From Candidatus Heimdallarchaeota archaeon (GTDB taxonomy: Archaea; Asgardarchaeota; Heimdallarchaeia; Hodarchaeales; Hodarchaeaceae), in NCBI GenBank assembly GCA_020353515.1, contig CP070695.1:3454050-3518049 (forward strand): a stretch of 64,000 bases of DNA, given 5' to 3'. The notes beneath the pieces were generated by a model that was not told the origin of the DNA, did not search any database, and saw only the letters and a list, made by a program, of their open reading frames with translations. Below are positions 1-8,731 of the stretch, in pieces (positions within the stretch are counted from its first letter, which is position 1; every line of letters begins with the position of its first letter). The position numbers and the translations under genes were made by a program.

Positions 1-141
1 TCGTGATATTCTAGTACTATTAATGGATTTTTAATCGAATTTAGAAAGAAGTAATTTTGTTTTTAAATTTCATCTCATTGGCATAAAGCGGATGAATGAA
101 AATAACTTACCTATGTCAAAGGAATGCTATGATTAAAACCA

Positions 142-1176
142 CTAAGGTTTTTGAGCACGAACAATTAGAATTCCATCTTCCAATGTTTCTTCTACAACAG
201 AATGGAAACCTGTTTCTGTAAGACGTTTCTTCCCTTCAGTTATTGTCATATGTGATAATTTAGAGGCAGTCAAAGAATTTTGGAAGAATCTCAGAAGGAG
301 AGGGAAACTTAAATCTTCTCTGGGATGTGTTTCAAGCCAATCACTATCCATTTCGATATTCGATACTATTATTAGTTGACCACCTTCATTTAAAGCCTTG
401 AAGAGTTTGTACAAAAGCTCCTGATTAAACCCTCCCGCGTCACAATTCAAGATCATATCAAAACCTGTGGGTAAATCGTCGTGATCGAAGTCCGCTGCTT
501 GATATACAATTCGGTCTGCAACTGAACTTTTAGCTGCAATTTCTCGTCCAATAACACAAACATTAGGGATATCTATTACAACAGCTGTTAATTCAGGGTG
601 TTGTTTTAATAAAGCTAGTGACATCACCCCTGATCCTCCTCCCAGATCCATTAATCGCTTCACGCCTTTCATATTTAATGATTGAGCCAGTTTTTCTCCT
701 GAAGAGTAGTGTATCTCATAAAGTGTATATGTAAATCTTCGGGCATATTCAGGATCTTCTTGTATTCGTTTGAACCAATCAAGAGATTTCTCCCCTTGGG
801 CAGTCATAACTGATTTTGGATGGGAAATATGTGAGGTTAAATTGTAGCCAGTTAAGTATTGTTCCCTAGCCGCTTGCGCTATAAATGCCCAGGATTCTGG
901 ACTATATGTTTCTATTATTATAGATTGGGAAAGTGAAGTGAGCTTATATCTCAAGTTTTCCTGCTTTAATAAGCCTAATTCAACTAATAGTTCCAACCAA
1001 TAATGACATCGATCTTGTGGGATTCTAAATTTTTGAGAAATATCTTCAAGACCTACTGATTGGTCGTTAATATACCAAAAGAGATGCAATTCTAAAGCTG
1101 TTGTTATAGCTGCCGGAATGACATGCATTTTCATGAGGATTCTTACATCTTCAGGTGTTTTAATGTTTATTTCCAC
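142..1176 (-). CDS. SAM-dependent methyltransferase, O-methyltransferase (family 2) type
   Basis: The 344-residue protein has the two-part build of plant and bacterial O-methyltransferases. An N-terminal winged-helix dimerisation region (about 10-100) is followed by a Rossmann methyltransferase domain (about 165-340). The SAM-binding motif LMDLGGGSGVMSL lies near residue 175. The substrate cannot be read from the sequence. It starts at GTG (1176), supported by a GAGGGGAC Shine-Dalgarno-like stretch upstream. The aminotransferase gene ends 24 bases upstream on the same strand, so the two probably form one transcript and may act on the same amino-acid-derived metabolite (inference). It ends in TAG. 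Confidence 0.8.
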   Translation of the reverse strand: MEINIKTPEDVRILMKMHVIPAAITTALELHLFWYINDQSVGLEDISQKFRIPQDRCHYWLELLVELGLLKQENLRYKLTSLSQSIIIETYSPESWAFIAQAAREQYLTGYNLTSHISHPKSVMTAQGEKSLDWFKRIQEDPEYARRFTYTLYEIHYSSGEKLAQSLNMKGVKRLMDLGGGSGVMSLALLKQHPELTAVVIDIPNVCVIGREIAAKSSVADRIVYQAADFDHDDLPTGFDMILNCDAGGFNQELLYKLFKALNEGGQLIIVSNIEMDSDWLETHPREDLSFPLLLRFFQNSLTASKLSHMTITEGKKRLTETGFHSVVEETLEDGILIVRAQKP

Positions 1177-1200
1177 TTTTAAGTCCCCTCTTGTGGAGAA

Positions 1201-2361
1201 TTATTGCCCTAAATACTTCCTGATGCGTTCAAATGCTTCCTTAATCTCTTGAACAGAGCGTGAGAAAGCCACTCGTAAGTATCCCTCAGCTGAGTCCCCA
1301 AAAGCAGAACCAGGAACTAAAGACACATTGGCATTCATTAGGATGTCAATTGCAACAGCTTCAGACGATTTTTCACTGAAATCATATTTGACAAAACCAT
1401 AGAAAGCTCCATCTATAGATTTGAGTGATAAACCATTTGTTTTTTTGACTTCCTCCATTAAGACCTTCCTTCGCTCTGGAAACAATTTATTAATCAATTC
1501 TCTTGCTTGAGCTCTCTCCTTTAAAGCTGTTACACCCCCCCATTGGCAAAAGTTCGTTGGGCATGTTGTAGTTGCCTGAATAATTTTAAGGATTCCCTCT
1601 GCACTTTCTGAGTTGCTGATTGTCCATCCAAGACGGTAGCCAGTCATACTGTATGTTTTCGCAAAACCATTAATTACGATAATATTCTGACGCCAATTAT
1701 CAAATTCTGTTAAGAGTGTTCTTACTGGAGTATCAATGTAAACGTAATCACTATAAATTTCATCACTGATAATATAAATGTGATAATCTTCCACGAGATC
1801 TTTAAGAAATCTAATCTCTTCAGAAGAAAGGACATGAGACGAAGGATTATTGGGAGAATTAATTAAAATCGCTTTTGTCTTGTTTGTTACATTGTTCAAA
1901 ACTTCATCTTTGTTTAAAGAAAAATCTGTAGTCATTGGAATCCTTACAGAAGTAGCTCCTGCTAACTGGGCCATATCAGGATAACTCACCCAAAATGGTT
2001 CAGGAATGATTATATGATCCCCACGGTTTAAAATTGTATAAAATGCGGCAAGAACTCCTTGTTTTCCGCCAGAGGTAATTTTAACTTCATCATTCGGATC
2101 TATCGTTACGTTAAAATCCTCTTGATACAGTTGACTTATACTTTGGCGTAATTCGGGGATTCCAGAACTTACTGTGTAACTTGTTTTGCCTTCATCAATT
2201 GCTTTCTTTGTTGTTTCAATTATTGATGGAAGAGGTTGAAAATCTGGTTGTCCGATCGAAAGATGAATTATTTGGTGACCCTCACTCTCCCTTTTTCTTG
2301 CCATGGAGAGAAAATTCATGGTTGGTGAGCCTTTCAAAATTCTGACTTGATCTGATATCAT
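1201..2361 (-). CDS. Class I/II PLP-dependent aminotransferase (aspartate aminotransferase-like)
   Basis: 386 residues, the usual length for fold-type I aminotransferases of subgroup I gamma. Visible landmarks are TSGGKQG (phosphate-binding region, about 97-102), NSPNNPSS, ISDEIY with Asp200, and the PLP-lysine segment FAKTYSMTGYRLGW with Lys235 and Arg243. These fix it as an aminotransferase that moves an amino group from an amino acid to a 2-oxoacid. Aspartate, aromatic or other specificity cannot be decided. It is the first gene of a two-gene minus-strand unit with the methyltransferase at 142-1176. Confidence 0.88.
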   Translation of the reverse strand: MISDQVRILKGSPTMNFLSMARKRESEGHQIIHLSIGQPDFQPLPSIIETTKKAIDEGKTSYTVSSGIPELRQSISQLYQEDFNVTIDPNDEVKITSGGKQGVLAAFYTILNRGDHIIIPEPFWVSYPDMAQLAGATSVRIPMTTDFSLNKDEVLNNVTNKTKAILINSPNNPSSHVLSSEEIRFLKDLVEDYHIYIISDEIYSDYVYIDTPVRTLLTEFDNWRQNIIVINGFAKTYSMTGYRLGWTISNSESAEGILKIIQATTTCPTNFCQWGGVTALKERAQARELINKLFPERRKVLMEEVKKTNGLSLKSIDGAFYGFVKYDFSEKSSEAVAIDILMNANVSLVPGSAFGDSAEGYLRVAFSRSVQEIKEAFERIRKYLGQ

Positions 2362-2558
2362 GACAATTACACCTTATTGGTCTTTCTTAATGAATATAGA
2401 TTTTCGTTATTTGTTAATCCAAAAATAAATATAGTGCAGAAAGCTCTCTAAAAAAAGACTATAAAATTTATGTTATCACCTTGTATTGTAACTATATTTT
2501 ATGGAAGTTACTATATACCCTTTAAAGAAATGAAATTTCCAAAATATGGATGATTCCT

Positions 2559-3605
2559 ATGCGAGTAGACCCAAACTGGGCGCTCTTTGTTGAGGGCAAG
2601 AGTGTTAAATGGTCATTTGGAAGTCCTGATGCCGAGTTTCTTACTTTTGTTACTAATTTTCTTACAGCTCTTGCTCAAATCGGTGAAGAATTATTTGGTC
2701 AGCATGGTATTGCTCAGATTAACTTTGATGTAAAAAGACGTGCAGGATTTCGTTCATCTGAAGTATTTGTTGTTTCACTAGAGAATAAATTCTTCTTGAT
2801 TATGAGCGATCCTAGTACAACTATGAAGTTAATTGATGCGCATGGTGGGATCGCTCATGAAGTCCAAGAGATTATGAGTGCTGTGTTAGTCGGCCAAGCT
2901 GCTATGTTATATGCTCAATGTATCACTGAAGTCGAAGATGATGAAACACGAGAGTACCTCGAATCGATTTGGCAAAACATAATTCTAGATCTCTCTGAAG
3001 AGTATGGCGAAGAAGTAGACAAGATCGTCGGCAGGAGTGCGAGTAATTTTTCTATGCTTACTTTTGCTGATCTATTATTTCTGCATTACTACCTTCGAAA
3101 ACAACCTGAACTAACTCGTCCTCTCTCTCCTAAAGGTTGGGCACTTGTTTCTCATATGTCAGGTGGAGAAATTCCCCTTGATTTTCACGTTGAAAAAGAC
3201 CCTGTCGTTTTAGCTGGTTATTTAGCGATCATTATATCTTTCTTAATGTCATTATTCGATTCAAAACCAAAAAGCTTAGTTTTCGGGACTAATTTTATTC
3301 AAAGTTTGTCTTTTGTTCATGGTGAGGATTACTTTCTTTCAATAGATGCGCCTTTCATTGAATTAGCAATGGATTCGGATTTCTATGACGGTTTTTTTAA
3401 CATGAAAGATATTATACTTCAAGATTTAGGAGTGTCCCTTAAAAGGAGGATTACTGAAGAAATATTGACTTCACAAACTGAAGAATTGGAATCCATGGAT
3501 ATTAAAGCCTTGTTGAATGAATATGTTTTATCAAAATCCATACTAATTCCAAAAAAGGGGATACAAAAGCGTAATTTTCTTGCGAGAATTCTTGGACGAC
3601 TCTAG
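2559..3605 (+). CDS. Uncharacterised protein with two longin/roadblock-like repeats (paralog 1)
   Basis: About 348 residues with no known catalytic motif. Two halves share a pattern. Residues about 1-110 run from NWALFVEGK through a long helix to EVFVVSLENKFFLIMSDP. Residues about 200-290 run from WALVSHMSGGEIP through a helix (VVLAGYLAIIISFLMSLF) to YFLSIDAPF. This strand-helix-strand order resembles the longin/roadblock fold common in Asgard genomes; the assignment is inferred from pattern only. The start is set at ATG 2559, not 2550, because the next gene, its paralog, begins with the same MRVD-NW sequence. No signal peptide or membrane segment is clear. It ends in TAG. Confidence 0.7.
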   Translation: MRVDPNWALFVEGKSVKWSFGSPDAEFLTFVTNFLTALAQIGEELFGQHGIAQINFDVKRRAGFRSSEVFVVSLENKFFLIMSDPSTTMKLIDAHGGIAHEVQEIMSAVLVGQAAMLYAQCITEVEDDETREYLESIWQNIILDLSEEYGEEVDKIVGRSASNFSMLTFADLLFLHYYLRKQPELTRPLSPKGWALVSHMSGGEIPLDFHVEKDPVVLAGYLAIIISFLMSLFDSKPKSLVFGTNFIQSLSFVHGEDYFLSIDAPFIELAMDSDFYDGFFNMKDIILQDLGVSLKRRITEEILTSQTEELESMDIKALLNEYVLSKSILIPKKGIQKRNFLARILGRL

Positions 3606-3662
3606 TCTTCCAGCAATACTCATTGGAATTTGTATACTCATTAAACCAAGGATTGAGTAATA

Positions 3663-4694
3663 ATGAGAGTAGATGAAAATTGGGCTATGTTTGTAAATCT
3701 GGATTCGGAAGTCGAATGGGCATGGGGTAATCCTGATGACGAATTTCTGCAGTTTACAGTAAATTTCCTACAAGGTTTAAGCAATCTTGGCTCAGAAATC
3801 TTTGGGGAAAATTCTGTAGCGTCCATTGAATTTGAGTATACAGGATTCAAGACTTCAGAAGTATTTATTGTTTCTCTACAGAACAAATTTTTCTTTATAT
3901 GTTCTGATCCTGCAATCACATTGAAGCTAATCTCTGCAACTGAAGGCTTACCTAAAGCAATGGAAGAACATATAGCCGCCGTATTAGTCGGACAGGCTGC
4001 CATCATTTTTGCTGATAGTATTTCAAATACTAAAAATGAGCAGGAGATGGAGATTATTGAAAGAAGCTTTCAAGCTATTATCTTAACTATCAATCCTTCT
4101 CTTAGCGAGAAAATTTCAACAATTTGTAGCAAAGCGAGTTCCAATTTTTCGATGCTTTCCTTTGATGAGTTATTATCCTTTCATTATTATATTCGAAAAC
4201 ATGAAACTCTCACAGATCAACCCACAGGTTTAGCTTTGATTTCACACCTATCAGGTGGAGAATTACCGTTCTCCTGGAACGTGGAAAGGGATGTTGTCCT
4301 TGCTGGTTATCTTGCAGTAATCTTTGGCTTCATTAAGACCTTATTCGGAGGTTCCGCACGACGTCTAATATTTGGTGCTCTTGAATTGAGGAAATTAGAT
4401 TTTATTTATGGAGAGGAGTACTTCATGGCTATCGATTCTTCATTTGCTTTTCTTTGCACAGATCCCCGGTTTTTGTCGTCATTCTTATCAATTTCTTTCG
4501 AGGTTCTGAGAGATTTAGGAGCTAATCTAAAGCGATATATTATCCGTGAAACATTAGAACACGCGACAACCATGTTAGAAGAATTAAGTCTTAGATCAAT
4601 CCTTGAGGCTTATCAAAGTCTCTCTACGGATCCTTATTTATCGTTTAGTGATCAAATACGTAAAATTCTTCAAGAAATTAGTTCTGATAATTAA
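3663..4694 (+). CDS. Uncharacterised protein with two longin/roadblock-like repeats (paralog 2)
   Basis: The 343-residue protein is a tandem duplicate of the preceding gene, 57 bases downstream on the same strand. Shared landmarks in the same order are MRVD-NWA, EVFIVSLQNKFFFICSDP, AVLVGQAA, SSNFSMLSF, HLSGGELP and EEYFMAIDSSF. It carries the same internal repeat: residues 1-100 resemble residues about 195-285. The two genes are well diverged but nearly colinear, so each probably keeps a function. A pair of two-domain longin-like proteins could form a heterodimeric scaffold or GTPase regulator; this is inference. No enzyme motif is visible. Confidence 0.7.
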   Translation: MRVDENWAMFVNLDSEVEWAWGNPDDEFLQFTVNFLQGLSNLGSEIFGENSVASIEFEYTGFKTSEVFIVSLQNKFFFICSDPAITLKLISATEGLPKAMEEHIAAVLVGQAAIIFADSISNTKNEQEMEIIERSFQAIILTINPSLSEKISTICSKASSNFSMLSFDELLSFHYYIRKHETLTDQPTGLALISHLSGGELPFSWNVERDVVLAGYLAVIFGFIKTLFGGSARRLIFGALELRKLDFIYGEEYFMAIDSSFAFLCTDPRFLSSFLSISFEVLRDLGANLKRYIIRETLEHATTMLEELSLRSILEAYQSLSTDPYLSFSDQIRKILQEISSDN

Positions 4695-4925
4695 TAAGCA
4701 TTTGGAACTCTATTAAATAATTGTTGAAAATTTCGTTTTAAACTATTCTTTACCGTTAGTTTTCAATAATTTCTTTCTAGTGTATCAATAGAAAGAAAAA
4801 GTGCTGGTTGGATAAATAACTAAGTGATTTATCATTTGGAACGATCCAATGAAAAAATTGCCTAGATCTATTTATTTTTATACTCAATTTGTGTAAGTAT
4901 TGATTGAATTGATATTAACTACTGG

Positions 4926-5972
4926 ATGATTCATATGCTTTCAAAATTTTTTGATAAAAGAATACAAACTATTCAAATACCAAAACCTATCGAAGCTTTA
5001 GGGATATATGTTATCTGTGCCACAGTTTGTTATATAATACTCATCACTATATTAGGTGGCTTTTACATCCCTGTTTTTTTAGATGATTTCAATCGTTCTA
5101 TTATTTTCCTTACAGCTATTTTAGCAGTAATTTATTACAAGGAGGACCTCAAAGATGTTCTTCTGATATGCTTTGTTGGCCCTTTAGTCACTAATATATT
5201 AGCTATTATCCCTGCTGTTTTGATTTGGTTAGAGACCCCTCCTGAACAAATAGGAATTGATATAATGAAATTCTTCACCTTTTCTAGTGTTTATATTATG
5301 TATGCAGGATTTCTTGGAATTGTAATTTATGCTATCGCTGTTTGGTTATCAGGATTTTTATCAGTTCATTCTCTTGCTCATCCTTCTACGTTAAAGAGGA
5401 ATGTATTTTCTGTTCTTGACAAACGAGCGCAAATTGATGATCCCCCCCTTACAAGAGAAATTTCAAACAAAGTAGATAAACCACATACAAAATATCAGGT
5501 AATTGGATTTTTTATTTCAATTCTGATTTTATTGAGTCTTACCACATTATTACTCCTCCTCCCAGTCTATAGCTACTCCTTTGATCTCCACTTGACCATC
5601 TGGGATCTTGGTTTAATTCCTGTATTTCTTGTTAGCCTGGTGATAATCGGCCTTTTATCTATTATACTAGTTACTCTAGCTTGGAATTTTTATCCCCAGC
5701 TAATTGAAAAATATCCTTCATCACTAATTGGTATCCAGTCTAAACTTGCAGCAATTAGCATATTTTTCACGTCAATATTTTTTCCAAATCCATCAAGTAT
5801 TAGAGTAGGTACATTCGTAGTTAAAAACAGTATTGGAATAGAAATTCTATTTTATGTTATTATCTTAATTATCATCTTTACTCCATCTATATGTGAATAT
5901 CTACAACCATTAAAATCTTTGGGTTACCAATCAGAAAAAAGATCTTCAAGTACTCTCACTAATAGTCTTTAG
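4926..5972 (+). CDS. Multi-pass membrane protein of unknown function
   Basis: 348 residues with about seven or eight hydrophobic segments. The clearest lie at roughly 22-45, 48-68, 78-100, 112-140, 190-215, 222-252 and 300-320. A hydrophilic loop at about 150-185 probably faces the cytoplasm. No transporter or enzyme signature is recognised. It stands 230 bases after the longin-like pair and convergently faces the hydrolase-like gene at 6007, so it looks like its own transcription unit. It ends TAG followed at once by TAA. Confidence 0.7.
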   Translation: MIHMLSKFFDKRIQTIQIPKPIEALGIYVICATVCYIILITILGGFYIPVFLDDFNRSIIFLTAILAVIYYKEDLKDVLLICFVGPLVTNILAIIPAVLIWLETPPEQIGIDIMKFFTFSSVYIMYAGFLGIVIYAIAVWLSGFLSVHSLAHPSTLKRNVFSVLDKRAQIDDPPLTREISNKVDKPHTKYQVIGFFISILILLSLTTLLLLLPVYSYSFDLHLTIWDLGLIPVFLVSLVIIGLLSIILVTLAWNFYPQLIEKYPSSLIGIQSKLAAISIFFTSIFFPNPSSIRVGTFVVKNSIGIEILFYVIILIIIFTPSICEYLQPLKSLGYQSEKRSSSTLTNSL

Positions 5973-6006
5973 TAATTTCTTAGAATTTATTCTTACCAAT
6001 ATCTCG

Positions 6007-6741
6007 CTACATCTGATACAGGTCAATGCAACTCCAAAAAAAGTTCATCGATTCACGGAATACCATATGCCGTGCTACATCAACGGACATTAATGGGCTC
6101 CCCTTCTCAACAATCATGAGTTTTCTCTTTTTAGAAGATACATTCTTAAAGAGATAATGAGCATTTTCAATGTTAAAATCTTTTCTTGCACTTGAATGAA
6201 AAATATAAATTGGTTGATTTACTTTCTTAAGAAGTTTTCTTGTCTCCTGAATTAACCTAAATGTTTCATTCAGAGCTGTTTGGGGAACTTCTTTGTATAA
6301 TTTAATTTTTTCTCTGATTGATTGATTATAAAAAGGTAACAATTTAGATGATGGGCTTCCCCAGCTGACCATGCGAGATTTAGATCTTAGGAAGGTATTG
6401 ATAAGCGTATGCCACTTTGGTAAATTAATAATACCTGAAAGTGTAACAATACCCAAAAGCTCAGGATGGGATGCTGCTAGAAATAGCGCAAGTGGAGCTC
6501 CTGTGATTTGTCCTACAAGAAAATTCACCTGGCAATTTAGATCCATTAATGCTTGTTCACTAGCTCTGAGCCAGTCTTTAAATGTGTACTTTTGAAGGTC
6601 TTTTGGAAAAGTTCCGTGTCCTGGGAGAAGAGGAGAATTAGTTCGAAACCCCTGTTCTTGTAAGTACTCTTCAAACTCTTTAAATTCCAAATTAGTTGAT
6701 CCAAAGGAATGTAGAAAAAGTACTCCGAACATTGGGAACAC
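6007..6741 (-). CDS. Alpha/beta-hydrolase fold protein, probably catalytically inactive
   Basis: About 244 residues aligned by eye to carboxylesterase/monoglyceride-lipase-type hydrolases. FLHSFGSTN matches the oxyanion region, LLPGHGTFP the lid start, and VGQITGAPLAL the nucleophile elbow. In the elbow GxSxG has become GQITG, so the nucleophile serine is missing. Near the C-terminus the usual SGHxxxxD reads GSPLMSVD, so the catalytic histidine is also missing; the acidic residue in ARKDFN remains. The fold looks intact and the reading frame is clean, which suggests a kept non-catalytic role rather than decay. Start is GTG 6741 or ATG 6732. Confidence 0.72.
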   Translation of the reverse strand: MFPMFGVLFLHSFGSTNLEFKEFEEYLQEQGFRTNSPLLPGHGTFPKDLQKYTFKDWLRASEQALMDLNCQVNFLVGQITGAPLALFLAASHPELLGIVTLSGIINLPKWHTLINTFLRSKSRMVSWGSPSSKLLPFYNQSIREKIKLYKEVPQTALNETFRLIQETRKLLKKVNQPIYIFHSSARKDFNIENAHYLFKNVSSKKRKLMIVEKGSPLMSVDVARHMVFRESMNFFWSCIDLYQM

Positions 6742-6931
6742 ACGATCGAGATTAATCTGAAAATTTTGTTGATGACACTACTTATTTTTAAATGAATGGT
6801 TCCATAGTCTTAAATTTTTAGAAATTAAAAGGAAATTGCAGGGATAATCTTGGTAATTTTCTAAGTGTACACCAAAAGCTTTATGAATATCTTTTTTGTA
6901 TTTAACAGAATGTAAAATTAGGAAAAAATAC

Positions 6932-6938
6932 AAGGAGG
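6932..6938 (+). promoter_or_regulatory. Strong Shine-Dalgarno site (AAGGAGG)
   Basis: AAGGAGG lies nine bases before the ATG at 6948. It is the best match to the anti-Shine-Dalgarno sequence noticed in the window and points to high translation of the small EF-Tu-domain protein. Confidence 0.8.
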
Positions 6939-6947
6939 ACATATAAT

Positions 6948-7196
6948 ATGTCAGAGAAAATTGGAAATATCGAGAATTTCTATTCCAAAATAAGTGTTGC
7001 CGTAGTGGATATTACTTCTGGATCTATGACAAAGGGAGATCAAGTTAAGATCAAAGGATCTACCACCGATTTTGAGATGACTATTGAATCAATGCAAATC
7101 GATCGTGCAGATATAGACTCCGCTTCCGCAGGTCAGAAAGTTGGTCTCAAAGTTCCTGAACGAGTGAGACCAGGAGACGAAGTCTTTAAGATTTAG
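6948..7196 (+). CDS. Stand-alone EF-Tu domain II-like protein (translation factor beta-barrel)
   Basis: Only 82 residues, matching domain II of translational GTPases. SVAVVDITSGSMTKGDQVKIKG is the barrel entry, TIESMQIDRADIDSASAGQKVGL is the typical turn, and VRPGDEVFKI ends it. There is no GTPase domain. Short archaeal proteins of this type are known and usually annotated as elongation-factor-like, without an established role. It is monocistronic, with a strong ribosome binding site, and faces convergently the methyltransferase ending at 7225. A role in binding an RNA end or a translation factor is inference. Confidence 0.8.
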   Translation: MSEKIGNIENFYSKISVAVVDITSGSMTKGDQVKIKGSTTDFEMTIESMQIDRADIDSASAGQKVGLKVPERVRPGDEVFKI

Positions 7197-7224
7197 AGTT
7201 TAAATTTCCGTTTATTACTTCGAA

Positions 7225-8628
7225 TCAAGCAAAATCTATGATTTTCTCACAAAAACCTGTAATCTCCCTTTTTAATTTATTGGATATTCCGTACAAGTTG
7301 AATATTATCTCATCAATTCTTTCAGCTTCAGGTACAAAATTGTAATTCGGATTGTTCTTAAGGGAATTTATTATATCCTTCACGATAGCAATTACTTCAC
7401 TCTTCTGTTCAATAGAAGGTGTTCGAAAGGGCATTTCTTTGAGAAAGCTTGTGGCAATGATATTTGAACGATGGATTACTTTTCTAGCTAAATATTGAAC
7501 TAATTTACTATTCAAATAGCCAAGTGAATAATATAAATCATCTTCATTGTCGAAAAAAAAGTTGGCATTTACTCCAAATAAATTTCCTGGCGGTAGATAA
7601 GCAGCAGAAAATTTTCTCCCAACACTACTACAGGTGATCCCTTCTTTGAAATAGAATTGTTCGTTCCTAACTAGAAAATTCTTGGGATCAGCTTCAGCAT
7701 TTTTTTGATAGTTTTTTTCAATGAAATAAGGCGTCTTGTAGTAGTAAGGGGTACGTTGGCCAGATTTATAAAATCCAACCCAAGACTCGGGGTCAGATTC
7801 CACTTCCAGAGCAGGACGTAAATATTTATCATCATTACCTGTTGAAATACCAGTACCTCCTTTTGCAATATCTCCGAATCTTGCTGGTGGATTCTGGATC
7901 AGACGAATAATCGAAAGAGGAACTCCTACGAAAAACTTATGATCTGGCATCTTACGATATTCGATTTGTGGAACATTTTGAACTTTAGGTGGGTTTTTAT
8001 ATTCCTTTTCACTAGCTAAACGGTCAATAAGACGCATAATGTGTTTTTTATCTCCATGGTATTCCTGATAATTCTCCTGATCTTTTTTTTTCAATGTCAG
8101 AATAGCTGTTCGTACATCAGCCTGACTTCTGTGAAATAATCGCCATGGAGCTAGTTTTATTTCTAAAATGTAAGTATTATTCAAAATAAATTCTCTAAAA
8201 CGACGATAGTATCGATTTGTAAAGAAAGCGTCTTCAACAATGAAACAAAGAATTCCTTTGCTTTTCATGTGTTGAATAGCATTTACAATAAAAAGAGAAT
8301 AGAGATTATATAATCCTATGAAGTAATATCTTTTCTCTAGTTCTTTACGGTTGATTTTCATATAGATGCTTTTTCGACGGCTTTTATATGGTGGATTTCC
8401 AATAATAATGTCCTTTAATGGATAATCTTCAAGAAGTGTATCAGTACATCTAGCATGAATACCCAACTCGAGTAAACTCTGAATTTTCTCGCTATTAATA
8501 TCGTGACCAGTGATTTGAGATGTGTTCACTCCTCGATCAATGAGTGCTTTAATAAATATACCATCTCCAGCACTAGGGTCTAGAATTTCTGATTTATTCG
8601 TAATAAAAGGGAGTACTAAATCTACCAT
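7225..8628 (-). CDS. N6-adenine DNA methyltransferase, solo (methyltransferase 1)
   Basis: 467 residues from ATG 8628. SAM motif I ILDPSAGDG lies at 15-23, and the catalytic motif IV GNPPY at 77-81 defines an amino-methyltransferase acting on adenine. A TaqI-like specificity domain follows, with the LNSKLVQYLARKV hallmark near 370. The reading frame stays open upstream and encodes KGVYRTPYKTALH, the expected conserved N-terminal segment. The true protein therefore probably starts upstream of 8628, although no ATG, GTG or TTG is in frame after the amber codon at 8719-8721. It lies just downstream of a second methyltransferase gene. No nuclease or helicase is fused or adjacent. Confidence 0.82.
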   Translation of the reverse strand: MVDLVLPFITNKSEILDPSAGDGIFIKALIDRGVNTSQITGHDINSEKIQSLLELGIHARCTDTLLEDYPLKDIIIGNPPYKSRRKSIYMKINRKELEKRYYFIGLYNLYSLFIVNAIQHMKSKGILCFIVEDAFFTNRYYRRFREFILNNTYILEIKLAPWRLFHRSQADVRTAILTLKKKDQENYQEYHGDKKHIMRLIDRLASEKEYKNPPKVQNVPQIEYRKMPDHKFFVGVPLSIIRLIQNPPARFGDIAKGGTGISTGNDDKYLRPALEVESDPESWVGFYKSGQRTPYYYKTPYFIEKNYQKNAEADPKNFLVRNEQFYFKEGITCSSVGRKFSAAYLPPGNLFGVNANFFFDNEDDLYYSLGYLNSKLVQYLARKVIHRSNIIATSFLKEMPFRTPSIEQKSEVIAIVKDIINSLKNNPNYNFVPEAERIDEIIFNLYGISNKLKREITGFCEKIIDFA

Positions 8629-8731
8629 ATGAAGTGCTGTTTTATATGGAGTCCTATAGACACCTTTTTGTCTTTTTATAGTTAAAATCTTACTCTCTTT
8701 AGTTATATTTTGGACTTCCTACTTTTTGGAT

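Noticed and set aside
3641..4006. 121-codon minus-strand frame within the longin-like paralog 2
   Set aside because: Antisense to a gene with clear paralogous conservation; low-complexity translation.
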